A stretch of DNA of 64,000 nt from positions 733,812 through 797,811 of the forward strand of contig JAQGDQ010000027.1 in assembly GCA_030141605.1 (NCBI GenBank), in the 5' to 3' direction. How positions within the stretch are numbered: the first letter of the stretch is position 1; each line of letters starts with the position of its first letter. Origin of the DNA: Tubiluchus corallicola (taxonomy: Eukaryota; Priapulida; Priapulimorpha; Priapulimorphida; Tubiluchidae). The notes beneath the pieces were generated by a model, which ran no database searches, was not told where the DNA came from, and saw only the letters and a program-made list of their open reading frames with translations. The translations under genes and the position numbers were made by a program. Shown in pieces: positions 12,752 through 25,200 of the stretch.

Positions 12752-13348
12752 AGCATACAAACAAAAGATATCCGTTAATCAATCAAAACGCAAACTTATT
12801 TGTGATAAACAGAAAAGTGAAATTATAAAAATCTCTGCCTGACTGACTTCTGCCTCTTTTTATTGTGGTTGCTGTTGTTGCTGTTGCTGCTTCTGTTGCT
12901 GTTGCTCATACTATTAATGCTACTGTTTCTGTTTCTTTTAGTATATTTTGCTACATATTGTTGTTGCTGTTAGTGTTTTACAGCTGTTGTTGATTCAGTG
13001 ACTGTTGCTATTAATGTCTGCTGTCACTGTAGTTATTGTAATCCTTGAAAACTATTGCCGTTCATGACCCAGTTCAGCGCCTTTTTTTCTACATTTGTGT
13101 CAGCCATGCTGCTTATATCACTATGAGTCCTGTAAACCTAATTGGTGGATGTAATTCGGCCTGTTCATCGACTTTCTTTCCGTGATGCATAAAGTAACTA
13201 GGCAATCTTTCATTGTGGAAAATTTAATAAGCCAATGGTGTTTATTCAGTTAGCTGTAAATTGATTAACCAGTTTCAGGGTCTTGTATGTAATCGTACCT
13301 CTTAAGCGAAAGACTGAAGAATGACCATATAAGGGTATTGTAATATCG

Positions 13349-13760
13349 GGTGGCGCAAAAAATGTGCCGAAGTTTCGATCATGATAATATAAGAAAAAAA
13401 ATAACCGTTTAAAAATTACCATATTGATATTACGGACGTTTGTGTATAAACTGCAAAAATTTTAATTGATTCGCTTATATTATTTGCACAAGGATACAGA
13501 AGTTTAAAGTGAACAATCCAAAAAATAAATGCAGTAAAAAATTTTGTATTACTTATTGACATCTACAGTAAGTTCTCTATGCGTCCACCATTTTCAACAA
13601 ACTAGTCGACTGCATTTCTCTCTACAGCTTCCTATTTGGTCCTAGCGCTCAACATTTTTTGTATTTAGTTCCTTTGCATCAAACAGCTTTTTACGCCCAT
13701 TGTACGCTTTCTCTTGAAGAGAATTAGTGATACTGTAATACCAGAAGACTAAGTCCCATA
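13349..13760 (-). pseudogene. Decayed Tc1/mariner-like transposase C-terminal end
   Basis: On the minus strand, around 13745-13565, fragments in different frames read EKAYNGRKKLFDAKEL and, after an interruption, AVERNAVD then a stop and FVENGGRIENLL. An EKVYxGRxxPF segment followed by VENGGxIxHL just before the stop is typical of the extreme C-terminus of IS630/Tc1/mariner transposases. The sequence GGGTGGCGCAAAAAATG near 13350 may be the element terminus. Frameshifts and stops show it is dead; the catalytic core is not present. Confidence 0.45.
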
Positions 13761-15389
13761 TTTACTTGGCCGAAATCTTTATCAGTGTTTTATTTTCTGT
13801 GTTGAAAACCATAACGTAAACTGGTTGATTTCTTTATTATTGTACTGCCGTGTATTGAGTGCTTTATACATCAACGCGACTGTTTTCCAGGTAGTGATTA
13901 TAACTGACATTGCTCTGACATTTAATTTGTTAAAATTCAAAAGTTTTAGCCATAAATTAAAAACCATTAAAGCTGTAAACTTGTAACTTTCACAGCTAAA
14001 AGCTAATGTAGCGTAGTATGAAGCTATCAAATTCCAACTTTAACTGTGTGTTAAATTACCCATTTTAAAGGTTTGAGTTTCCAAGGACATCAAAATGCAT
14101 AACAAATAATAGTAGTAAATAGTACTGTGCATTTTTTGTACTTTAAGGTCAGAGTGTAATATACAGCAGTGTGAGAATAGTGAACAGCATCGACTGACGT
14201 TTCAAAAAAAACAAGACTACTAGCTCTTTAGTTGAATTTCAAAATGATTCTCTTATTGCTGAAATGTGTCAATTGAATTCTGTCCATATATGTCATTATG
14301 ACATTAAATTCTTAAATATCTTATATCGATATCACAAAGGAAATCTGAAGCCATTGTTCTGTAGTTACTATCTAGTTGACCCCCTTTTGATTCTTCAAGC
14401 GTTAATACTGTACGGAATCCAACTCAATATTATCTTGAATTAAAGGTTTTCGATTACCTTGCGTGCAATGCAGCTCTTATGTTCTGCACAAGATTAAGTG
14501 AAACCAACTTAATGCTTAAGTGTCCACCTCATAATCAAATTGCATGATGGGCCGTGAAGGTGCTACGTTTGCAAGGGGCGGACCTATGCAGCCACATAAT
14601 GGGTTGCTCGCTGTACTTAACAAACCTTTTTTAACAATGGTTGGTCTTCCGAGTGTTTGTTTTAGCACGCTTAGTAATTTCTGGCCAAGGGCACCATTTC
14701 AAGACCAAGACGTCTCTTGTCACCACGGCTTAAAACAGTTATCCCCACAAGATATCATTTAAGGGTTTTGTAAACAGATAATTTCATAAAAACGCGTTGA
14801 AGACAAAAACTAAACAAGCAGCATATCTGGGATGTTTCAAAAGTCACCCAACATTTTTAAAAATCTATTTTAAAAAATTAAGAACAGTTACAACAGGAAG
14901 GCAATGACAATTTTGTGGCGTCAGACCTGGCTACATAAGTGAACTGCCGCGATTTTTAATACGCTTATATATCAAACCCTTTTCTAAAAATAGCCATGCA
15001 GCGATTTTGCAATCTGATAAACAGATAACATAGCAGCAGTAGAAAACGGCACAAAACTTCAAGTATAGACTTCAAAAAAATTAATTTTTGTTCATTCCTG
15101 GAGGGGCATTGTGTACAAAAAATGTCCTAACGACGTTTATGACGGTCAGCAAATAAATAAGCATGTAAGAAATTTATTTATTTATCGCCTTATCAAAAAA
15201 CGATATATTTATAACAATAGCATAATTAGAGATATTTATAGCTCTTTTAGAAAGTACAGAAAGTGAACGACACGCAGATATAGGTCTCTTTTTTTACAAA
15301 TGTCTCTTCCAGGATGAAGTGTCAGGTGCTAGTTTGGGGAATGTTTTTTTCTGGAAGACCCTAAGAATATGTGCGAATATGATTCTTGC

Positions 15390-15509
15390 AAGTACATGAA
15401 GCTTGTACGTTCTTAGAGTATTGATGATAGCCACCCATACATCCCGTATAAGTACATGAAGCTTGTACGTTCTTAGGGTATTGATGATAGCCACCCATAC
15501 ATCCCGTAT
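15390..15509 (+). repeat. Two-copy tandem duplication, 60-bp unit
   Basis: 15390-15449 and 15450-15509 are identical except for one A/G difference (TTAGAGTA versus TTAGGGTA), showing a very recent duplication. Confidence 0.92.
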
Positions 15510-16139
15510 ATTACTACCTAGAATAACTTTGCATCGGAAAAAAGATGTTCTCTAGAGGCTAGACACATTGCAGTCACGGGCTTTAGCTTAATGAGGAGAA
15601 GCTTACTTGGCTGACTTAACTAATGAAACCTCCCTTTCTTAGCGGCTTCTCCGCATCTTTTAACAAACCTGTAAGACTTAGTATACATTCCCGCTTGCAG
15701 AGCGCTCTTTTCACGCTCGCCTTGCAATTGCTTTACACGAATTTTCTCGGCTGGGCTCTGACTAACAACGCCATTAAATGGTCTCGGTGCACCTTATGGC
15801 TTTATAATTGCCTCTTTGCTCTTAACTCTGTATTAACGCTAGCTATCAGTCAACCTCCGGGAACGCTATGTTTTTGCTAACACGCTTTTGTCTCGTAAAA
15901 TTCTTCACAGGTGTGGCTTCATCAGCCGTAGGAAGCTGTAAAATCAGTTTTACACATCGCTCCTGATAATGAAACCCTAATTGCATTACGGTGAGCGCAC
16001 AAACGTTTCCACAGTCAGACACATTTCCGAGTTCCATCAGGAGACACGAACTTGTTTCTTAACAATAAAATCATAATGTGCAATGTTGATAAGGCTAATC
16101 AATTTAAGGTACATTTAAGAATGAAACCTCATTAGTTTC

Positions 16140-16575
16140 CTCTGCTCCTGATCTTCTTTTGTCTTATTACCTCAGTGCCATTTCTCCGCTTTCCCTTCAC
16201 TTTTTCCACATTTCCATCTTCTTTCTATATATCTCTTTCTCCTACCCCAGGTGTTCTTTCTTTATATTATTCTCTCTTCGCACTATTTTCCTTCTCCTCT
16301 TTACTTTTTCCATGTTTTCTCACTTCATTTATTTCCATTCTTTTGTGTCCTCCTCTCTCTCTTTCTCTCTCTGTCTCTCTTTTTTCCTCTCTTCCCCTAC
16401 TACTTCTCTTTAACTCTCCTCCCTTTTTCCCTTCCTCCACATCTATCTTTTTCTTTTTCTTTATTTTCCCCTTTCCTCTCTTTTCTCCGTTCTTCCCCAC
16501 TTCTCTTTCTCTCTCCTTCGCTCTTGTCTCCCTTCCTCCACGCCCTCCCTCTCTCCCCTTCTCACTTCTGCCATC
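16140..16575 (+). repeat. Long polypyrimidine (CT-rich) tract
   Basis: Over about 430 bases the plus strand is almost only T and C, with CTCTCTTT-like runs. Overlapping frames in three registers encode only Ser/Phe/Leu-rich peptides and are artefacts. Confidence 0.9.
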
Positions 16576-17380
16576 ATGTTTACATACTATTACGTAACAT
16601 GTAAGCAATTGGAAAATTCGAAAAACGAAAGTCAGTTTCTGTGAAGTAGCCGTGCATTAACCTTATCAAACGGATAAATATTTTATTGTTCTGAGTTCGT
16701 GTTATATATTTTCCGCGACCTCCTAAAATAAATTATTTAGACGGTAAGTGAGATTTTGGTCGTTGTTTTACCATCAAACGAGCAGTTGCCTACCGCAGAC
16801 ATGTGTGCGATGATTTTACAACTCATGAAGCGTTAAATAAATCATTACAAGACTTCTTTGGCCATTTCGCAGCACGCAAAAAAATGACGCATGAAATTGT
16901 TGTCACAAAAATGGGTTTTCTCGAAAGCCCATGCAGCAAGAACGTTCATTTGACAGTGAAACAGCGAGGTTCAAGTTAGCTGATGCTACTATGCGAATTT
17001 TATACTGTATGTTAAACTAAGTTATACTAGCCCTATTTCTCATATACAAAGTACAATTAATAACGTTAGTACTTCAAAATCTGAAAATACACATCTGTAA
17101 GATAAATATATATGTGCGTTATTTTTCTTTCTCACGAATATAGCCATCGATGTTGCATTAATAAAACACGAAAGCGTCAGCCTGTTACAATAGAGATCTT
17201 AGGATTCTTTGCTGCTGAAATGCGTTAATTATTATTCATTTCGTAAGAAAGAAGTAACTGAGTAGTTAAATTTACGACTTAATTCAGCGAGGATTCCTCG
17301 CGAAAATGGAACATGCAGTATTTCTACTATGCACCAAAATTCTTCACGAGGAGGACGCATAGCTTCTAGCTGGCGACAGA

Positions 17381-17394
17381 ATTCCTCGCGAGGA
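17381..17394. repeat. Perfect 14-base palindrome TTCCTCGCGAGGAA
   Basis: The centre of a GC-richer patch (17275-17510) with further GAGGATTCCTCGCG and CGCGCGTC motifs; possibly a decayed MITE. Confidence 0.5.
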
Positions 17395-19144
17395 ACTGCA
17401 CGGGGAATTTTGCCGCGCGTCCGTACTGTGAAATGAGCCATAGAAAATAATGTGTTCCGTTTTTGTGAGGAATACCGCAAGGAATCTCTCCATGAGGTAT
17501 TTTGCTGCGCGTCTTCACCGGAAAAGCAACCTTATTTCCCATTTTTTTAGAAATCCAGTAAGGATTTACGTGAGCTACCCGTAACTTAAGTCTTTGTAGA
17601 AAAATTTATTTTCAGTCTTTCGATGACAAAACATTTTTTAGTTTATCACTGTTAAATTTCAACTTCAACAAGCAAGTCACTAAAATATTTCAATACTGAT
17701 TTTCAACTTGTCTCATAAACCTTTTTAACACATTCTGATTTGTTTTAAAAGTGTTTACGTGTGGATATGACAAACCATTTACACAATTTAAAGACGGCGA
17801 TTTTAGTAATTTTATAATTAATATAAGTTTATTGACGAACTGCACAATACAATACAGAAAACAATGTACATAAAGAATCACACATCACACAAAGCATCTT
17901 AACACTTGGGTATAATCGTCACATTGAAAAACAGTAAAAATTAAACAGTTTACAATATTTACACGTTTATAAAAATAATGTAATTACAATAATGTGCTTT
18001 TGCTATCAAATGAATAAGTTTTTATTTTCCTTCTTTCAAAACAGTTTGTAATATAATTTGAAACTAAGTTTGCATGTTCACAATCAATTCCATTCAGAAG
18101 AAATATAAATCATTCCTCTACGATGAGATTCATAAAAGTTTTGGAAAAATTTCATTGATATGACAGAACATTATAATAGTTACATTCCAGATTTAAATGC
18201 CTTTCGTTGTCAATTCTTTTATCATTACAAAAATGATTAATGTCTGTTGCTAAGGGGGATTTTAAGTTTTTTGTGTCGGCCTTTCTCAATAAGGAGGTTG
18301 TGTGAACTAAGACGCAACTTTGTAAAGTTTGTTTTTTGGATTTTTTATTAGCAACAAATGTCTTATAAACTAAAGCTATGTTGTTAAGGAATCACGAAGT
18401 ACAGAAAAGGAGGTAGCTGCATGTAAAGTGTAAAAATTTGATAATTAAATGCTTTGCTGCGCGTCATTTCAAATATGGTGGTGTCGGACACTTGCAGGTA
18501 ATATTACATCGGACAGTTGGCAGGGTACCGTCGGACGTAATTAACAACTTTGTGATGATTGCATTTAAATTCTTTAAATGGTTTAAAACATCGAAATTGT
18601 TCAGTGACGACATAAGAGAATTTTTATAATATAGAATAGGCAAGCGCCATTGTCCTCACAGACATTTTCTCCGTGTTGTTCAATTGTGAATAATATGCAT
18701 TGAATGGCAGATTGCATTTGATGATAGCTCCACTGCTGAAGTTTTCTCCTCGTATTCTTTAAGTTTTTTATATTTGCAGCATTTTTACCAGCCGTTTCGA
18801 TAACGGTTTTCTCCCTATGCTTTTAAAACAATGAAAATCATATCATTTTTACATTTTGGCTCAAAAAGCCAAAAAAAAATCAATGTTATTTACCTACACA
18901 AACAATTAATTCCGGGGAAAAGTCGGACACAAACATCAAATTGTCCGACCTTAACCCTATCTTTCTTCTACGACTATTTATCCTTTCAAACTGTGATTTC
19001 AATACTTTAATTCTTTTCGATACTTGAAAATGTTTATTTAGAGTCATAGAGTCATACGGACACTCGAAGAATTTATTGACGCCCTTTAAATACATTAGAA
19101 CCTACTGCTAATATTTATTTTTGTACTTCTTTTTTTTCCTGCAG

Positions 19145-19286
19145 TCTATTGGCATCATGGTGATTAACACCCATGATCGACACTGCTCCTCTGCGAAGAT
19201 GGACCTTTGGAAAAAAGCCTTCCGCGGCTTGAAAACTGTGAAATTTAAAATAGCAGAACTGGCAGCAGAAGACGTCCAAGATTCAG
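19145..19286 (+). CDS. STAC-like gene, first coding exon
   Basis: The exon follows a T-rich tract ending in CTGCAG and ends at a GTAAAT donor in phase 1. ATG codons lie at 19157 and 19199; the second begins [12 protein letters not shown], a basic amphipathic-looking stretch. Because an acceptor precedes the first ATG, the 5' UTR probably continues in exons upstream that I could not locate. An early promoter cannot be placed. Confidence 0.65.
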
Positions 19287-22200
19287 GTAAATATCTTAAA
19301 ACAAAGTTAGGTAATGCGAAGTGAAGTGGAGTGAAATAAAGTGAAACGAAGCGAAGTGAAGTGAAGTGAGGCGAAGCGCAGCGAAGTGAATTGAAGTGAA
19401 GTTAAGAGCAGTGAGATGAAGTGATGTGATGTGATGTGATGTGATATGAAGTGGAGTGGAGTGGAGTGCAGTGGAGTGGAGTGAAGTGAAATGAAGTGAA
19501 CTGAGATGAAGTGAAGTGAGACGAAGTTAGGTGAAATGAAGTGACCTGAGATGAAGTTAGGTGAAATGAAGAGAAACGCTGAAGTGAAGTGAAGTGAAGT
19601 GAAGTGAAAAGAAGTGGAGTGAAGTGAAGTGAAGTGAAATGAAGTGAAGTTAAGAGCAGTGAAGTGAAGTAAAGTGAGGTGAGATAAAGTGAAGTGGGGT
19701 AAAGTATAATGTAGTGTAGTGAACTAAAATGAAATTGGAGCAAAGTAAAGTCAGTTTATTCTACATTGTAAAAACACAGTTTTTATCTTACTTAAATTTA
19801 CTATAAAACAGATAATATGCAAAGAGTAAACTTAATAAAACTGTTTTTTATCAGAGTAAACAGAATACAATTTTTGACATCTTTAACGTTTCCCACATAT
19901 TTTGCAGGAAAAAAACAACGCTCGAACAACAATTCTTTGCATTTTAACATTACCATACAACATACGCGCCTTATTTAAAACTGCAGAAGAATTTAAATCA
20001 TTCTTCTCTCCCGCCAAACGAATCTCGTTACGGCAGATTTGAAAAAATAATTTGACATAAGCTGGTGGACATGTGTTTAATTTCGTTTATGTAAAAATTT
20101 GTCACGGGATCAATTAGCAACATCCCTAAAGTGCTTACAATGCTTTAATCCACATCGTTATAGCTCAAAATGCTTGGACAATCTAATTGCAGATAAACAT
20201 GGAATTCTGTGGGGCTGCTATAATAGGTGCCCGACGGATAACTTAGCTTATAGAGTTCAATTTTGGCTTGTTAAAATAATTTGCTTCGGTTACTTTTTCA
20301 ACGTTAACTAGCCGAGTTGGAGGTGGTTATATTTATCGTCGGTAGCTGGTTTTCATTACGTAGTGCGCAACGAGATCCATCTCAAAGCAAGAAATATCAT
20401 TAATGGTTTTTCAATTAACGTTTTGGATTGTTTGTGGTTGATAATAGTAACTGCAGCTGCAAAAAAGTTTGCTCGAGCTCTTGGGGACACGTGTTTATAC
20501 TGCACGGTAACCGAATGACGTCATCTTTTGCTGAAAATAAGTTTCCAAGCATGTAGTCATCACAATTTTAAATTGGTTTTATTGAGTGTAAATTTTCAAA
20601 TTACTTTTCTCAAAATATGAAAGAAAATTAAACTTCCCGAAAGCCTTGACTTTTCCCTTAAACTTAGTTACAAGTAGATCTCCTATTTGCGTCACAAAAC
20701 AACGTACTACATGGCAAACACTTTGAACTCCTCGGATATACATATGTTATACAAGGAGTAAGTTCTTGTGTTTTTCAGAGGAGAGTGAACAAGAAACGGA
20801 CATGGTTGGAACAGTATTACTTAGTACCACATTCAGGCCTTCATTAGGTAAGTTATTTCAACTAAGCCTGTGTTATGTATAAAGTGCACTTTGATCACAA
20901 AATTTATATCACTCGCGCTAACTATTAAAATCATAAAATTTTAAGCATAGCATGCTAACAGGATATCTGGTTAAGCTTTTAACTACACTGTGTACTAAGC
21001 CCTAGGCTCTGCAGAGAGCTTTATGCTGTTTCTAACTTAATTAGTAAAATCGAAAGTGAAAGCACACGATAGCTGTTAACTTTCCTGCTCTTTCTTTGCA
21101 CATTTGCTCTACAGATGGAGCTGCTGAGTCAATCACACAGTCAATAAGACACTGCGGGAAGCCAGACTGCATGTTGTGATGACTCACCGTGCGTTTGCGA
21201 ACAGGTTCTTCATACTTTTTAGTTCAATTCAGTCACGTTTAAATGAAAATATCTGCAAAATAGCAGCTATTATTGTACTAACGGATTTCATTGATTCGAG
21301 CACCCGATAAAAAGCGGCAAAACCCATTCCAAACATATCTAGCTTTTCTCTAACCCAGGGCAAATAGGCATTTTTGATGTTCACCCCTGATTACATTTTC
21401 ATAAAAGAACAACATTGTGAAGAAAATGTGATCATTGACTCGACAGAAGGAGCTACAGTAGCTTGTTTTATTTTGGTGCATGTTATAATTGATTTTCTGA
21501 ACGGTCAATTTAGTGATAGCAGTTGTGCTGATGCTTTGAAATACTTCAGTGAGGCTACGAAGGGGGAAATTAGGCTTAACAGAAAAATTGGAAAAACAAG
21601 TTAAAGGTGTACAATTGCCGTTCTTTTGACTGCCACTTAAAAAGTACAGTTCTGTTCAACGATTTATTTAGTCTCTTACAACAGAACCAATAAAATAAAA
21701 TGAGCACAAGTAGACTGGCAACATTAACCGAGGCGCGTGTTCTCTATATCATCGATTAAAAATGTCCCAAAAATTAAGAAAGCTGCATCTTTGTGGTGGG
21801 CAATTGCCGTAGCTTATTATACAAGAAATGCCCTGTGAATTGCCGATGGATTCCAATAGGATGAGAACAGCTTTGGGCTAGAAAATTGCTCTCTGTTTCT
21901 GTAGATGGAAAAATAACTTTAAAAGCTCTGCATCATATTTGAAACGTAAGCTGAATTAATGAAATTAACTTAAAAGTTTCTACATGAAAAAGTTGAATAT
22001 CGAATATTGTAGTTTAAAGGAAATACTAAGTGATTATTTTCGACTTTAGTGTTACAAGCCATTCGGTAATATGAGATAAGCTGCCACAATCAACAGCGAA
22101 TTTCGATATATTTGCCTAGTACTACTCCTAATAATAGTACATAGTGGTTTATTAATAGTAATAATAATAGTAATGTAACAAAGAATATCTTGTTACGCGG

Positions 22201-25200
22201 AATCAAACATATTGCCAGTAGAACAACAACATCCATCTTATGTCCAAACAAGTCGTTTGACATTACTATAAAGCAAAAATAAAAAAATAAATAAAACACA
22301 CACAAAAAAGCCAATTGAAATCGCATGTCAGACCAAAAATGTACAACCGTGCTAATATGTTAACTGAACTGCAAAAACATGTCAAACGTTACTGTCTATT
22401 TAACTGCTTCGCTCTAGAAAGACAATTATGACATATAGTTGTGAGCTCTTCGGGTGGAGTCGAGTCCATAAAGGCATCTAATGAACTAAACTCCGCTTCA
22501 TCATCAGTTCTTAGATCACTAGTGTAACTACAATGGTACATCTACATGGCACTAGAATTTTTCAGTAGTTTTAGTCGGCTAATAATAATACTGCAATTTA
22601 CAAAAGAAAATTTCGTACATAAACTAAGTAAATAAAAATGTTTTGTTTTGTAAGTACACATAGAAAGTAAATCCCTGTCTTGACAAGAAAGCTCAGACAT
22701 TGGCATTACGTAAAATTGAAAAAAATAACCAGAACATTTGTAGTGCACACATTACTAACTAGGAAAAAGTATAAATTTCCTTTTCTTCTGAACAAAATTA
22801 ATATTTTTGATCTTTTTGGATATTTTTGGTGAACCACTTGTGCACACTGCGATAGTGAACCAGTGACATTTTGCCTGTCGGCGCGAATTAATTAATTAAA
22901 TTACTAAGATCACTCGTTTCTGGTCACGAAGTCTTCCAAACAGGTATGTTTAGGTAAAGTGAAGCGATATAACATTCTATGAAAGTTTTTTGGACATACT
23001 TTAAAATTCCCCTTTCTTTCCCTTAAATGCTATATTGTTTGTGTAAGCCTATACCAGTAGAAACAGCTGAACTGAAACACCTTCCCTGACTTGATAAATA
23101 GAGCAGAGGAAAGCAAAAGCAAAACACACAGAAATTGTTTTGCCAATGTAATTTGATATTTATTCTGACTTTCTCTGCTTCGACGGAACCATTATAACAA
23201 AAGCTTTACAGCTGGCGTATGTTTTGCCTGAGAAAATAAATAAGGATAGCCACCGCCTGGAAAGTAATGACTTAGTTTGACAGAAAACAAAGAACAGATC
23301 CCTAGAGTTTTCAGGTGTTGACCTTCTTAAATTGCAAAAGTGAAAGTGGAAGAACAAAGAATGGCGGCAAAATATTTGACGTGCTGAACAATTATTGAGG
23401 AAATGGGCAAATTTAATAAAAAAAAACAGGAAAAACGATCTTCCCAAACTGCTTGTGGTGTGTAAGAAAAATTGCACAAAACTTAGGATGCAGTCGGTTT
23501 AGCTAATAGAAAAACTTATTTGTGCAGCAATTCTGTATAATTGCTCATAATGTTTAAATGCATGTAGTTTAATAAAAATTGAAATAAATTTCTGTAGTAT
23601 GCCCAAACTGCATTAAACTGAATTAAATAAAGTAATTTTATTACCGCAAAGGAAACGGAAGTTCAGGTTGTGTTATAACACGGTTAATGCGAAAGTCTGA
23701 AAAAGCAGCTTTTATGGTTATTACAGAAGAAGAAAATGTTGCAGTTTAGCTTTAAACAGTATTTAGGTAAACTACGAACGCCAACATAAGGCTTCTGCAG
23801 ACTACCTGGCTATAAACCGAAGATAATAATAATTGATAATAATAATACAAAAAACGCATGTGAAAAATTCAAAACTGGTCATCAATCTTGCTGTATTCTA
23901 CACAATTCATTATAGCAACAGTTTATTAAATCAACCTCTCGCTTTGCAATACAATAGAAATTTACTATAAGATGATTACTCAGCAACTTACCATGTAAAT
24001 TGTTATTACTCTTGTTAATTAAATGTTGTTTTTACGAATTAATATGTAAAATGTTCATGCATAGAAGCTTAATGCATTTTCTGCGAATTGCATTTGAGCC
24101 GCTTATTTTATTTATTTATTTTATTTCACATTCATTAAAATATATATTAAAAAATAAACCATAAAGCAATAAAAAAACATGAATGTAGCTGCTTGCATAC
24201 GCCTATCATACACAAGGCATTTATCAAAATTCAAAAATTTCAATCTATTTTTGAAAAGTTGAGAATTGCCTGCGGTGACCAAAAGTGCGTCATTTACTGA
24301 ACTGGGTCAAGAATTCCATATTTGAACAACACGGTTGGAGAAGAAAAACCCAAAAACCTTTTTTTATTCGTTCATGACCTGATCTAATGAAGTGTTAGAT
24401 TGGTTGTAACGCCCATTATTCTCTTAGTAACACTTTGCACTTAGCATTTGCACGATGAAGATACTTACATAGACATCAGACATAGTCTGTATTGTAAATT
24501 CACTTTAAATAAACAAAGTTTAAACTTATAGTTGACAGCAGACATTGAAACAAAGACTAATTATTTTGCACAACCCTAACTTTAACTAGGCCGGATACGA
24601 CAAAAGAAAAAAATTGTCAATACGTAAAATAGCAAATAAAGTAATTAAACGTAATGAAATAACAATAGATCAAACTGTAAGAGATCATAAAAAGTATAGT
24701 TCCATTTCTGGACGTACAATTTACGTTTATCAGAACACTTTTAGCAAAACCAAAAACCCACAGCTCTGTGAGTTTTGAGCCAATTTTTCATAGTATATTT
24801 CAATTTTCCAGTAGTTAATTAGCAATCTCATTTTGGATAACTATTTTATGGATTGCGTTTCGAAGCACATTTTCACTGGTTCGGTACGTCTTACCATTAT
24901 TAGTTATTGTACCATTTGGATTTATATGTAGAGTTGAATTCAATTTACAGTTGCGAATTTGTTCCGCTAATTGCTTTTTACTAATCTATGTCTTGTCTGT
25001 GTCTTCACTTGCCTTTCTATGATTCAGGTACCTTCACAAAGCAAACCTACTCTTCATGCATGCGCTGGTATTGACCTGATTTTATACATGTAAACAAATG
25101 TAGTGTTATACAATGTTTTCAATAATGTATTGCTTGTTATTTTATTACGTACTGTCACTTACTGGAATGGGAGTTCTCGTCTGGGTCGTGCCCTTTGAGG

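Larger units (their letters stand above)
10210..13348. other. No gene seen
   Basis: AT-rich sequence with one dispersed repeat and a TGCTGTTG-rich stretch at 12860-13000. A 113-codon frame at 12001-12342 starts without ATG and shows no family features. Confidence 0.5.
13761..19144. other. No gene seen apart from repeats; probable upstream region or 5' intron of the STAC-like gene
   Basis: Repeats are listed separately. Because an acceptor precedes exon 1 at 19145, the promoter and 5' UTR exons of that gene may lie in this stretch, but I could not place them. Confidence 0.4.

Noticed and set aside
16175-16604. Overlapping frames up to 140 codons in the CT-rich tract
   Set aside because: They are open in several registers because the tract lacks A and G for stops; the peptides are low-complexity Ser/Phe/Leu and Arg/Glu.
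19402-19743. 113-codon minus-strand ORF rich in TSLHFTS repeats
   Set aside because: It is the complement of the GAAGT array.
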